Below, one piece after another: positions 15,287 through 24,000 of a stretch of 24,611 bases of DNA; position 1 is the first letter of the stretch, and each line of letters starts with the position of its first letter. The stretch spans positions 1-24,611 of the forward strand of contig JAZSBL010000006.1 in NCBI GenBank assembly GCA_045602385.1. The letters run 5' to 3'. A program made the position numbers and the translations under genes. The notes below the pieces were generated by a model. The model was given only the letters and a program-made list of their open reading frames with translations, had not been told where the DNA came from and searched no databases. Origin of the DNA: SVTX01 sp045602385 (GTDB taxonomy: Bacteria; Bacillota; Clostridia; Oscillospirales; CAG-272).

Positions 15287-17980
15287 ATGAAAGAATATCT
15301 TTCGTCCTCTCTTGAGGTTCTCGAGTCTGTCGGCTCGTCGGAAAACGGCCTTTCCGAATCCGTAGCGGCTAAAAGACTTGAAGAGAACGGCAAGAACAAG
15401 CTTGTAGAAGCTAAGAAGGAATCCATGATCGTGCGTTTCTTAAAGCAGCTTGCTGAGCCTATGACCATTATCCTTCTCGTTGCCGCGGCTATCTCCGCAG
15501 GCGTTGAGATCTATAACGGTGTGGCAAGCGGCCACTGGGAGTTCCCCGCTGACGTCGTTATCATTCTCGCGGTAGTTCTTATCAACGCGATCCTCGGTGT
15601 CCTCCAGGAAAGCAAAGCCGAAAAGGCTATTGAGGCGCTACAGGAAATGTCCAAGGCGCAATCCAAGGTCATTCGCGACGGTAAGCAGATAAGCATACCC
15701 AGTGAGGACCTAGTAGTAGGCGATATTATAGTTCTTGAAGCAGGCGATGCGGTTCCCGCAGACGCGCGTATCATTGAATGCGCATCCATGAAAATAGAAG
15801 AAGCGGCTCTTACCGGTGAGTCTGTTCCCGTTGACAAAAAGGTTGACGCTCTCACACCCGGTCAGAACGGCGACGTTGCCCTCGGCGACCGCAAAAACAT
15901 GGTATTCATGGGCTCTACCGTCGTTTACGGACGCGGTAAGGCAGTTGTTGTCGCAACAGGTATGGATACCGAGATGGGTAAGATCGCAGACGCGCTTGCT
16001 CAGGCTGAAGAGGGCAAGACTCCTCTCCAGATAAAGCTCGCAGGTCTGTCGAAGATCCTTACATGGCTTGTTATCGGTATCTGCGTAGTTATCTTTGGCG
16101 TACAGCTTATCCGTGACGGAATCGGCTTTGAGCCTATCCTCAACTCCTTCATGATAGCCATCTCCCTTGCGGTTGCGGCTATCCCCGAGGGACTTGCAAC
16201 AGTTGTTACCATCGTTCTCTCTATCGGCGTTACAAATATGTCCAAGAGAAACGCTATTATCCGTAAGCTCACCGCGGTCGAGACTCTCGGATGCACGCAG
16301 ATAATCTGCTCTGACAAAACAGGTACTCTTACTCAGAACAAGATGACCGTTGTTGATTACTACGGCGACCACGAAAGGCTCCTTGCTAACGCAATGTCTC
16401 TCTGCTCCGATGCAGAATTTGACGAGGAGGCAAAGACCGCAGTAGGCGAGCCTACCGAGGCGGCTCTTGTTAACTACGCAGAAAAGCTTGAGCTTTCCAA
16501 AAACGTTCAGAAGAACATCTTCGTCCGTATCGGTGAGGTTCCCTTCGACTCCGGAAGAAAGATGATGTCCACGGTACACAGAACCGCAGAAGGAACTCTC
16601 GTTCAGTTCACCAAGGGCGCTCCCGACGAGCTTCTTAAGAGATGCACCAAGGCTCTTATCGGCGGCGAGGAGGTTGAGCTTACCGACGCTATCCGCTCCG
16701 ACATTCTCGCAGCCAACAAGGCAATGGCTGACAAGGCGCTCCGTGTTCTCGCGGCGGCAAAAAAGGATCTTGACAAGGAACCTGCCGAATACACCAGCGA
16801 GGCAGTCGAATGTGACCTTTGCTTTGTAGGACTTGTCGGAATGATCGACCCCGTCCGTCCCGAGGTAAAGCCCGCTATTGACGAGTGCCGCAGCGCAGGT
16901 ATCCGTCCTATCATGATCACCGGCGACCACAAGGACACCGCTATCGCTATCGCTATGCAGCTTGGTATCATCACCGATCCTGCCGAGGCGATCACTGGAG
17001 CTGAGCTTGATGAGATCTCCGACGAGGAGTTTGAAACCGCAGTTGAAAAATACAGCGTATACGCTCGAGTTCAGCCCGAGCACAAGACACGAATCGTCAA
17101 TGCATGGCGTAAAAAGGGCATGGTTACCGCAATGACAGGTGACGGCGTAAACGACGCTCCCTCCATAAAGAACGCAGACATCGGCGTAGGCATGGGTATC
17201 ACGGGTACTGACGTTACAAAGAACGTTGCAGACATGATCCTTGCAGACGACAACTTTGCAACAATCGTTTCCGCAGTTGGCGAGGGACGCAGAATCTACG
17301 ACAATATCCGCAAGGCTATTCAGTTCCTTCTCGCATCCAATCTCTCCGAGGTGCTTTCCATCTTCGCGGCAACACTTCTCGGATTTACGATCTTCCAGCC
17401 CGTACATCTTCTCTGGATCAACCTTATCACAGACTGCTTCCCCGCTCTCGCGCTTGGTATGGAGGCTCCCGAGGCTGACGTTATGAAGCGCAAACCCCGC
17501 GACTCCAAGGAAGGCATCTTTGCAGGCGGTCTTGGCGCTGCGGTATTCTACCAGGGCGTTCTTGTAACAGCTATCACTCTTGCATCCTACCTTATCGGTA
17601 GATATATCCTTGTAGCAAGCGATCCTCACGCGGCAGGCCTTGTTGGCGAAGCTCTCGACCTCTACGGCGCAAAGGTAGGAACCAGCATGGCGTTCCTCAC
17701 CCTCTCACTTTGCGAGATCTGCCACGCCTTCAACATGCGTTCCCTCCACGGCTCTATCTTCACAATGAAGAAGCAGAACCTCTGGCTCTGGGGCGCAGGT
17801 ATACTCTCCTTCATCCTTACAACGGTTGTCATTGAGGTTCCCTTCCTTGCAGACGCATTTGAGCTTGCACAGCTTGATCTCCCTGAGTACGGTATTGCAT
17901 TCGGTCTTGCAATTCTCATTATTCCGATAGTAGAGATCGCAAAGGTCATTCACAGAGCGATAGACAAGAAGAACGGCTGA
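15287..17980 (+). CDS. P2A-type cation-transporting ATPase (897 aa)
   Basis: Membrane pump exporting a divalent cation at the cost of ATP. It has an N-terminal cation-ATPase domain, TGES (T176-S179), AIPEGL in M4 (E301), phosphorylation site DKTGTLT (D343), a nucleotide-binding domain, and the hinge TGDGVNDAP (D619, D623). M5 contains SNLSEV (N685, E688) and M6 contains NLITD (N712, T715, D716), so SERCA-like site I and II ligands are present. By sequence it is a Ca2+-ATPase, but the manganese riboswitch points to Mn2+ export; relatives carrying both metals are known in streptococci. AAGGAG lies 7 nt before the ATG. It is monocistronic, with a strong terminator behind. Confidence 0.93.
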   Translation: MKEYLSSSLEVLESVGSSENGLSESVAAKRLEENGKNKLVEAKKESMIVRFLKQLAEPMTIILLVAAAISAGVEIYNGVASGHWEFPADVVIILAVVLINAILGVLQESKAEKAIEALQEMSKAQSKVIRDGKQISIPSEDLVVGDIIVLEAGDAVPADARIIECASMKIEEAALTGESVPVDKKVDALTPGQNGDVALGDRKNMVFMGSTVVYGRGKAVVVATGMDTEMGKIADALAQAEEGKTPLQIKLAGLSKILTWLVIGICVVIFGVQLIRDGIGFEPILNSFMIAISLAVAAIPEGLATVVTIVLSIGVTNMSKRNAIIRKLTAVETLGCTQIICSDKTGTLTQNKMTVVDYYGDHERLLANAMSLCSDAEFDEEAKTAVGEPTEAALVNYAEKLELSKNVQKNIFVRIGEVPFDSGRKMMSTVHRTAEGTLVQFTKGAPDELLKRCTKALIGGEEVELTDAIRSDILAANKAMADKALRVLAAAKKDLDKEPAEYTSEAVECDLCFVGLVGMIDPVRPEVKPAIDECRSAGIRPIMITGDHKDTAIAIAMQLGIITDPAEAITGAELDEISDEEFETAVEKYSVYARVQPEHKTRIVNAWRKKGMVTAMTGDGVNDAPSIKNADIGVGMGITGTDVTKNVADMILADDNFATIVSAVGEGRRIYDNIRKAIQFLLASNLSEVLSIFAATLLGFTIFQPVHLLWINLITDCFPALALGMEAPEADVMKRKPRDSKEGIFAGGLGAAVFYQGVLVTAITLASYLIGRYILVASDPHAAGLVGEALDLYGAKVGTSMAFLTLSLCEICHAFNMRSLHGSIFTMKKQNLWLWGAGILSFILTTVVIEVPFLADAFELAQLDLPEYGIAFGLAILIIPIVEIAKVIHRAIDKKNG

Positions 17981-18018
17981 TAAAAACTAATAAATAAAAT
18001 TAACTTTAGGACAGAAAA

Positions 18019-18058
18019 AGAACCGATGTGGATTTGTTTCCATATCGGCTCTTTTTTT
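18019..18058 (+). terminator. Terminator of the cation ATPase gene
   Basis: AGAACCGATGTGGA (18019-18032) pairs with TCCATATCGGCTCT (18039-18052), apart from one mismatch and one wobble, and is followed by seven T. Confidence 0.85.
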
Positions 18059-18088
18059 CGTCACTACACTTCAATTAATTAGTTATTA

Positions 18089-18281
18089 GTGATATGCTGA
18101 CTGCGTCAGCGTGATATTTTTGCTGTCGCAAAAGTAATACTGCAAGGCTTTGCCTTGCAGTGATATTATATTCGCCTCCCAAACTCGCGTAGCGAATACC
18201 ACTCGGCGTAAGCCGAATATCACTGCGAAGCAATAGAACTCGCCGCAGTCGAATAGAGTTGGGGTGGTGTCCTAAGGACAC
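18089..18281. repeat. Hairpin array with GTGATAT linkers
   Basis: Short palindromes are strung together by a 7-base linker. GTGATAT occurs at 18089, 18111 and 18160, a variant GTAATAC at 18134, and the inverted form ATATCAC at 18217-18223. The hairpins between are GCTGAC/GTCAGC (18096-18110), TTTTGC/GCAAAA (18118-18133), TGCAAGGC/GCCTTGCA (18141-18159), ATTCGC/GCGAAT (18170-18197), TCGGC/GCCGA (18203-18216), TGC/GCA (18224-18232) and GTGTCC/GGACAC (18267-18281). The stems differ in sequence while the linker is kept. A 68-codon frame on the minus strand is a by-product of the repeats. The remainder up to 18334 has only a GCCGT/ACGGC hairpin (18310-18323). Confidence 0.75.
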
Positions 18282-18334
18282 AACGCCATTGCCGAGGGGA
18301 TTTTTTATTGCCGTCAGAACGGCTATTTTTCGTT

Positions 18335-20728
18335 TTAACGCTTGTTTGCAAACACTACGGTGTCCGCAGCCTTATTGTATCTTACAACGAGCGGAATAAG
18401 GCGCAAATCGCCTCCACGGTCTCTGAAACCAATGGAAACCTTATGCTTACCGTCCGAGAGGCCTGAAAGATCCATATCAAGAATTCCATCCTCGCCAAAG
18501 GTGAAGCTGCTGATCTTATCACCGTCAACCACTATCTCGATATCACCGGCAGTTCCCTTAAAGCCGGAAACCTGCACAGTAACGCTCTTAAGGATGCTTG
18601 CAGCCCCGTCAAGGGTATTTTCAAAGGAAACATTCCAGTTATTCCTTGTGACCCTTCTGCCCTGATACTCTCCCGAATAAACACTTGCTGCGCAAGGAGT
18701 ACAAGTCTTACCGTTAAAGGTACCGTTAAACAATATAATTCCGTTTGCCTCTTCCTCCCCGCTCTTGGTCAAGCTTAAGGGGATAAAGCCCTCAGAGTGA
18801 GGCTGAACCGTGATCTTCTGCTCAAGTCCAGACACTGTGAATCCGGGGACGGTAACGTCAACAGTTCCCGTCACAGGCTCGTTGCTGTGATTAACGACTC
18901 TTACGTTGATAACAGTTCCGCTCTCTATCAGGTGTCCGCAATCCTTGGCGGATTTGCTGAAGGTGAATCCCTCAAACTCGGGAGTGAGAAGCACGTAGTC
19001 TGCGGCATCCAAAACGGGATTCTTAATGCTCTCAAGCTTCTTAAAGCTCTGCTTATAGTAGTCGGCGGGAGCCTTGGCGTATATTACGTATACAGGATTG
19101 TTAGAAAGCTCGATCTCGCCATTTACGGGGGTGATCTTCTGTCCCATAATATTCTTAACCTTGGCATCGGGAGATACGGCATAGCTTGCCTTTCCGCGCT
19201 GTACCCAAAGCACAGCGACGGTTTCCTCGCCTCGACCGGTATTGAAGAGGTATCCTCTTGCGCTGTCGCAAGGAAGGTCCTTAGACTCACCGATATATTT
19301 CGCCTCGCCAAGTACGTCTGTCATTACAGAGTAAGCGGCAATTACGGGATAGGGCTTATTATCGCCCGAGAAAGCACTGAAGTCTCCGCCCTTCTCGCTA
19401 TAAGGAGGAGCAACAAACCAGAAATACTTATCATTGCCAAAGGAGAGAGCCTGCACCGCTCCGGTTACCGCGTAGGGTGTCTGTATTGCCTTCTGCTCCT
19501 CTGTGGGAAGTGTCTGCGGGATCAGCATACCGGATTCCGAGATCCAAGTGGAGTGTTTAATTCCGTAAATATCAAGAAGCGCGGAAAATTCATTCGCGAC
19601 GGGATTGTTGCCGTAATCCGGCACCATATCCGTCTGGCTAAAGTCGTGATTATAGATATGAGTGTGATAATTGTATACCGCACAGTACTTCATTACATCA
19701 CTTGCCATCATGATCGGCACGAAAGCATAATCGTTGGGGTTGGCGCAAAGACCTGTCATAGAGATCTTAATATTCTCTGCCCCCGAATCGATAACGGAAA
19801 GCGCCGCGGACTTAAACCAGGAGGAATAATGCTCCGCAAGGTCACGGAATGCGGGATGATCGGGCTCATTTATAAGCTCGATAACGTCTATCTGCTTATC
19901 CATCTTCTCTGCAATTCTCTTTGTCGCATCGTAGATGGCAAGCTGAGTGTCATAGGTCGCAAGGGTGTTTGGTCTGTCGCCCTTGGATATTTCGCTTCCG
20001 GGCAGTTCTCTTGCATTAGCGACCGCCCAGGTAGGACCTGTGCTGTACGTCATCAAAATGTTAAGTCCCGCGCCCTTGATAACGTTAAGCTTCTCGATAA
20101 CGTTGCTTAAATACTGCTCGTTATACTCAAAGCTGCCGTCGTCATTTCTGGCGATCTGGTAATCCTTCCACTGCAGTCTCTCTCTTACCCACTTAACACC
20201 GAGCAAGCGCATTGCGGCAGAATAACGGCCGAAAAACGCCTCGTCCTTGCCCCTAAGAAGAAAGGTAAGCGCGGTATCCATGGCAAAGGGAGAATCCTTA
20301 ACGGTTCTGTCCTTCAGGGAGGGTGTTACAACGTAAAAGCTCTTGACCTCGCCGTTTACCCTTACGGTAAAGTATCCCGTCGGATGCTTTTCAAATACAA
20401 ACGAAATATGCCATACTCTCTCGCCATTTTCCTTTTCAACGCTTGCAGATGCAAGTGTCTTGCCGTAATAGTCAACTATCTCTATCGTTGCAGAGCTTTC
20501 ATCCTCAGCAAGCTCGCAAACATAATCTGTTCTGATAGCGTAATCTGTATCCAACACATTAATCGCCGCGGCTTCGTTCAAAAGATCGGCGTTTGCATTT
20601 TTCGATGAATCATGTGCTTCACAATAGGCCGTCTTGGGCGCATAAGGTGCTACGCTTGTGGGTACAACCGACACCATGCACCCCATATCTGCCACGTCCT
20701 TTATCTTCTGTGTATAATTTTTATTCAT
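18335..20728 (-). CDS. Glycoside hydrolase-like protein, clan GH-A type (797 aa)
   Basis: Likely retaining glycoside hydrolase. The N-terminal beta domain (about 30-140; HPTGYFTVRVNG) is followed by a barrel (about 150-480) with GVKWVRERLQW, TYSTGPTWAVA, ELINEPDHP (E288, acid/base candidate), YNYHTH, TWISESGM (E398, nucleophile candidate) and KYFWFVAPPY at successive strand ends, then beta-sandwich domains to the end. I cannot name the GH family; the pattern recalls GH39/GH5. Strand-end Glu pairs in that order are the clan signature. No signal peptide. The frame is open to 20809, but AAGGAGG 8 nt before 20728 and the promoter at 20810-20838 set the start. It is a paralogue of the next gene upstream, with its own promoter. 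No convincing terminator follows. Confidence 0.7.
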   Translation of the reverse strand: MNKNYTQKIKDVADMGCMVSVVPTSVAPYAPKTAYCEAHDSSKNANADLLNEAAAINVLDTDYAIRTDYVCELAEDESSATIEIVDYYGKTLASASVEKENGERVWHISFVFEKHPTGYFTVRVNGEVKSFYVVTPSLKDRTVKDSPFAMDTALTFLLRGKDEAFFGRYSAAMRLLGVKWVRERLQWKDYQIARNDDGSFEYNEQYLSNVIEKLNVIKGAGLNILMTYSTGPTWAVANARELPGSEISKGDRPNTLATYDTQLAIYDATKRIAEKMDKQIDVIELINEPDHPAFRDLAEHYSSWFKSAALSVIDSGAENIKISMTGLCANPNDYAFVPIMMASDVMKYCAVYNYHTHIYNHDFSQTDMVPDYGNNPVANEFSALLDIYGIKHSTWISESGMLIPQTLPTEEQKAIQTPYAVTGAVQALSFGNDKYFWFVAPPYSEKGGDFSAFSGDNKPYPVIAAYSVMTDVLGEAKYIGESKDLPCDSARGYLFNTGRGEETVAVLWVQRGKASYAVSPDAKVKNIMGQKITPVNGEIELSNNPVYVIYAKAPADYYKQSFKKLESIKNPVLDAADYVLLTPEFEGFTFSKSAKDCGHLIESGTVINVRVVNHSNEPVTGTVDVTVPGFTVSGLEQKITVQPHSEGFIPLSLTKSGEEEANGIILFNGTFNGKTCTPCAASVYSGEYQGRRVTRNNWNVSFENTLDGAASILKSVTVQVSGFKGTAGDIEIVVDGDKISSFTFGEDGILDMDLSGLSDGKHKVSIGFRDRGGDLRLIPLVVRYNKAADTVVFANKR

Positions 20729-20769
20729 ATTCTTTACCTCCTTATACAACAAGAAACGGTTAAGGCCAA

Positions 20770-20828
20770 AAGGGCTCTCCCTGCTAAGACTATTCCCAAC
20801 ATTAAGCACATTATATCACAGAGCCCTT
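20770..20828. promoter_or_regulatory. 9-bp inverted repeat astride the promoter
   Basis: AAGGGCTCT (20770-20778) and AGAGCCCTT (20820-20828) are perfect inverted copies 41 bases apart. One arm lies in the spacer between the -35 and -10 boxes, the other about 25-33 nt inside the transcript. Because one arm is not transcribed, they cannot pair in the RNA, so this looks like a two-site DNA operator. Confidence 0.45.
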
Positions 20829-20838
20829 ATAAAGTCAA
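20810..20838 (-). promoter_or_regulatory. Promoter of the 797-aa hydrolase-like gene
   Basis: On the minus strand TTGACT (20833-20838) and TATAAT (20810-20815) are 17 bases apart with TGA before the -10 box. The start near 20803 gives a leader of about 75 nt to the ATG at 20728. Confidence 0.85.
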
Positions 20839-20880
20839 GTAAAATGGGCTATTTAATGCTTTATTTTAATATTTTTTTTA

Positions 20881-20925
20881 GTATCAAAAAGAGGAATAAA
20901 GCCCCGAGAAGGACTTTATTCCTCT
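20881..20925 (-). terminator. Terminator of the Cys-rich hydrolase-like gene
   Basis: A perfect 12-bp stem AGAGGAATAAAG/CTTTATTCCTCT (20890-20901 with 20914-20925) is followed on the minus strand by TTTTTGATAC. It lies about 110 nt past the stop of the upstream paralogue and before the promoter of the 797-aa gene, so the two are separate transcription units. Confidence 0.8.
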
Positions 20926-21034
20926 GAAAATACTCCATCGTAGGCAGCGCCACTTCCGCTCTTGGACGCAAACGCCGCCTATAATATTTATTTTATCGTA
21001 GTGTGCTCCGTTATAAGAAGCTACACCCAGCAGA

Positions 21035-24000
21035 TTACCATCCGGTCGTAAAGGTGACCTTTTCTCCATCGTATCTCATTATAAGTCCGATGACCTGGAA
21101 ATCACCGTAGCTGTTGACACAACCAATGGATATCGTGTACTTTCCGGGCGTGAGTCCCGAGAGTTTCATCGTAAGCATACTGGCGCTATAGGTGAAATTA
21201 GCAAAGTCGGATCCATTGATCTTGACCTTCACAGCTCCGTCTACGTTGTTCAGCTTGATCTTAGCCGAGCTGAGAATGGATGTAGCCAACTCTGTGTCAA
21301 GAGTCACGTTACCGGTGTAGGATGCACTGAAGGCTCCTCTGCCGGGAGTACTTGACAATAACTTTCCCATACGATATACGTGCGCCACTGCGGGTGAGCA
21401 GTTGAACGTGGTGTTACCGTCACTAAATGTACCGGTAAACTTAATATGGTACTCGGATCCGGTCAATCCATCGCTTCCGCTCAAGGTAAGCGTGATATAT
21501 CCCTCGCTGTGAGGCTGTACTGTTATCTCCTGGTCGAGTCCGCTTACAGTGAAGTTCGGGATACTAACGGAGATCTTACCTGTAATTGCTACGTCGTTGT
21601 GGTTTACGACTCTCACTTTTATCTCGGTACCGTCCTTGATGCGGTGTCCGTACTTCTTCGTACCTTGGCTGAATTCATTATCAGCAAATTCAGGTGTAAT
21701 TACTACGTGGTCTGCTTTGCTGAGAGAAGGAGCCTTAAGCTCGGCCTTTTCATAGGTATGCTCAAAGTAATCCGCAGGAGTCTGAGAATATGTGATGTAT
21801 ATGGGATTAACTCCAATACTTACGGAAACCTTTTCGTTTGAGGGCGTCTTCTTGGTTTCTCCGCCCATCATATCCGTTACGACTACGAATTCTTCCTCGG
21901 TCGAGAAGGTATAGGTTGCGCTTCCCTCACTCATCCATACAACGGCAACCGTTTCATCACCGTTTCCGGTCTTGAAGAGGTATCCTCTTGCATTGGCATT
22001 GGGAAGGTCCTTAAGCTCGCCGATATATTCTGCCTTTCCAAGCACGCTTGACATTACAGAATATGCCGCAATAGTAGGATAGGGCTGATTAGCACTTGAG
22101 AAGGATCCGAAGTCACCCGTGACTCCGTTATTGGTCTCTGAATAATGCGTTGCAAGGAACCAGTAATACTTATCCACGCCGTATGAGAATGACTGGATCG
22201 CGCTGGATACAATGTAATTTGCCTGTATCTTTTTCTGATCCTCCATGCTCGGGGTGGTAGTGCTGGAGCTTACAAGTTTCATACCCGACTCGGATATCCA
22301 AATAGGAGTATTTACTCCATAAAGGTCAAGCATCGAGTTGAAAGTGTTGTTTGCGAAGTCAGGAACTATGTTGTCCTCTGCATCATCTGTAAAATAGGTA
22401 TAATCGTGTGTGTGGTAATTGAATACAGACGCGTACTTCATTACATCACTGTTTAACAATATGGGGATGAAATCCGATTCATAATTGCACATTCCCGCAA
22501 TAGATATCATCATGCCCGATCCGGAATCAACGACTCCGAGAGCCGCAGACTTGAACCAAGATGCATAATCCTCTGCATTATCAAGGAATGAGGGATGATC
22601 AGGCTCGTTCATAAGCTCGATCATATCCACTTCCTGTGCAAGCTGTGTGGCAACCTTCTTCGCCGCCTCGTAAATGGCAAGCTGTGTACCATAGGTTCCA
22701 AGGTAGTTAGGCTTATTAGAATCCTTTGTGATATTAGCGCCGCCGTTATTGTAAGCCAATTCAAGCGCCCACTTAGGACCGGTGCTCATTGTCATAAGCA
22801 CGTTAAGACCTGTGCCCTTAACAATCTGAAGCTTGCTTTCAAGTCCTGTCAGATAGTTTGTGTTGTATGTATAGCTTGTTCCGTTATTTGCCGTCTGGTA
22901 GTAGCACCATCCAAATCGCTCTCGTACCCAGGTAACACCCGCAAGGCGCATCGCGGAAGCATAAGACCTTATAAGCTCACTATCATCGCCAAGATGTCCT
23001 GTCAAAACGGCATCCATCGCGAAAGGAGAATCCGTCAAGGTTCTTTCGCTCATTTTGGGGTTTACAACGTAAGAACAAAGTATGATACCATCAAGCTCGA
23101 CCGTAAAGTATCCCGTGGGATGATTCATAAATCCAACGGATATCTTCTTCCTGCATCCATCGTCTCCCGTAACGTTTACTCTGGAAATGGGATTTCCGTA
23201 AAAGTCCCTGATTATAAACTCTACGGTTGCGCTTTCTGAAAAGCCGTATATGTAGTCTATCCTTATCGGATATCCCGCGTCAAACATATTGACCTCAGCA
23301 GCAGAAGTCAAGATATCCGCATTTGATTGCGCAGCCGAGTCGATCGTCACGCCGTAGCTGATAACGGGATTGTGTGGCATTCCGGAGGTATCCTTTGTCC
23401 TCTCGAAATCTTCGGTCATGTCACTGTAAACCTCATCATCCTTCGGTATATCAGTACCGTCGGGACGCGAAGGGTGCTTTAGACCACTATCAGAGACTTT
23501 GTCATGATTGTCTGTTGCATCAGGCAATACTTCATCCTTAATTTTACGCCACTGGTCACCAACATAAGATCCGAAGGCTGTGGCTTGGTGGAGGTAGTAT
23601 ATGTCACCGTCTTCTTGCATCTGCGGGAATACGCTATAATTATTCTCCATATAATCCGTCAGGAAATATGCTATGTCGAAATCATCATAGTGCTCTATCG
23701 TCACAGTAATGGATTCCGCCATAGAGCCGGCAGTCAGATTATTGTTAATAAGATAGCTCTTGACGTTAACTCTACCGATCACCCAACCGCAATGACGCTT
23801 GGCAAGATCAGCCGCCTCTACGGTATTTTCGAGAGTGGTGTATGTCTTTCCTCCAACAATATACGAAACCGTAACCTTAAGGCTGCCCGTAGGTGTAAAG
23901 CCGTTGTTAAGCTGATACTTCATGAACATGGGCATGCCTATCGGGACGTTGTTCGCAGTAAAGGTTGTAACGGTTTTGCTGCCCTTGCTTACGGTGTCGA

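Noticed and set aside
15710..17629. Long open frame antisense to the cation ATPase
   Set aside because: It mirrors the codon periodicity of the ATPase gene, whose motifs are unmistakable.
18089..18281. CRISPR array
   Set aside because: The repeated unit is only 7 bases, spacing is irregular and the intervening pieces are palindromes, not spacers. No cas genes are present.
18797..20110. Long plus-strand frame opposite the 797-aa hydrolase-like gene
   Set aside because: Antisense shadow; the minus strand has promoter, ribosome site and domain structure.
20884..21069. 61-codon minus-strand frame after the Cys-rich gene
   Set aside because: It overlaps the end of that gene in another frame and the terminator hairpin, with no ribosome site.
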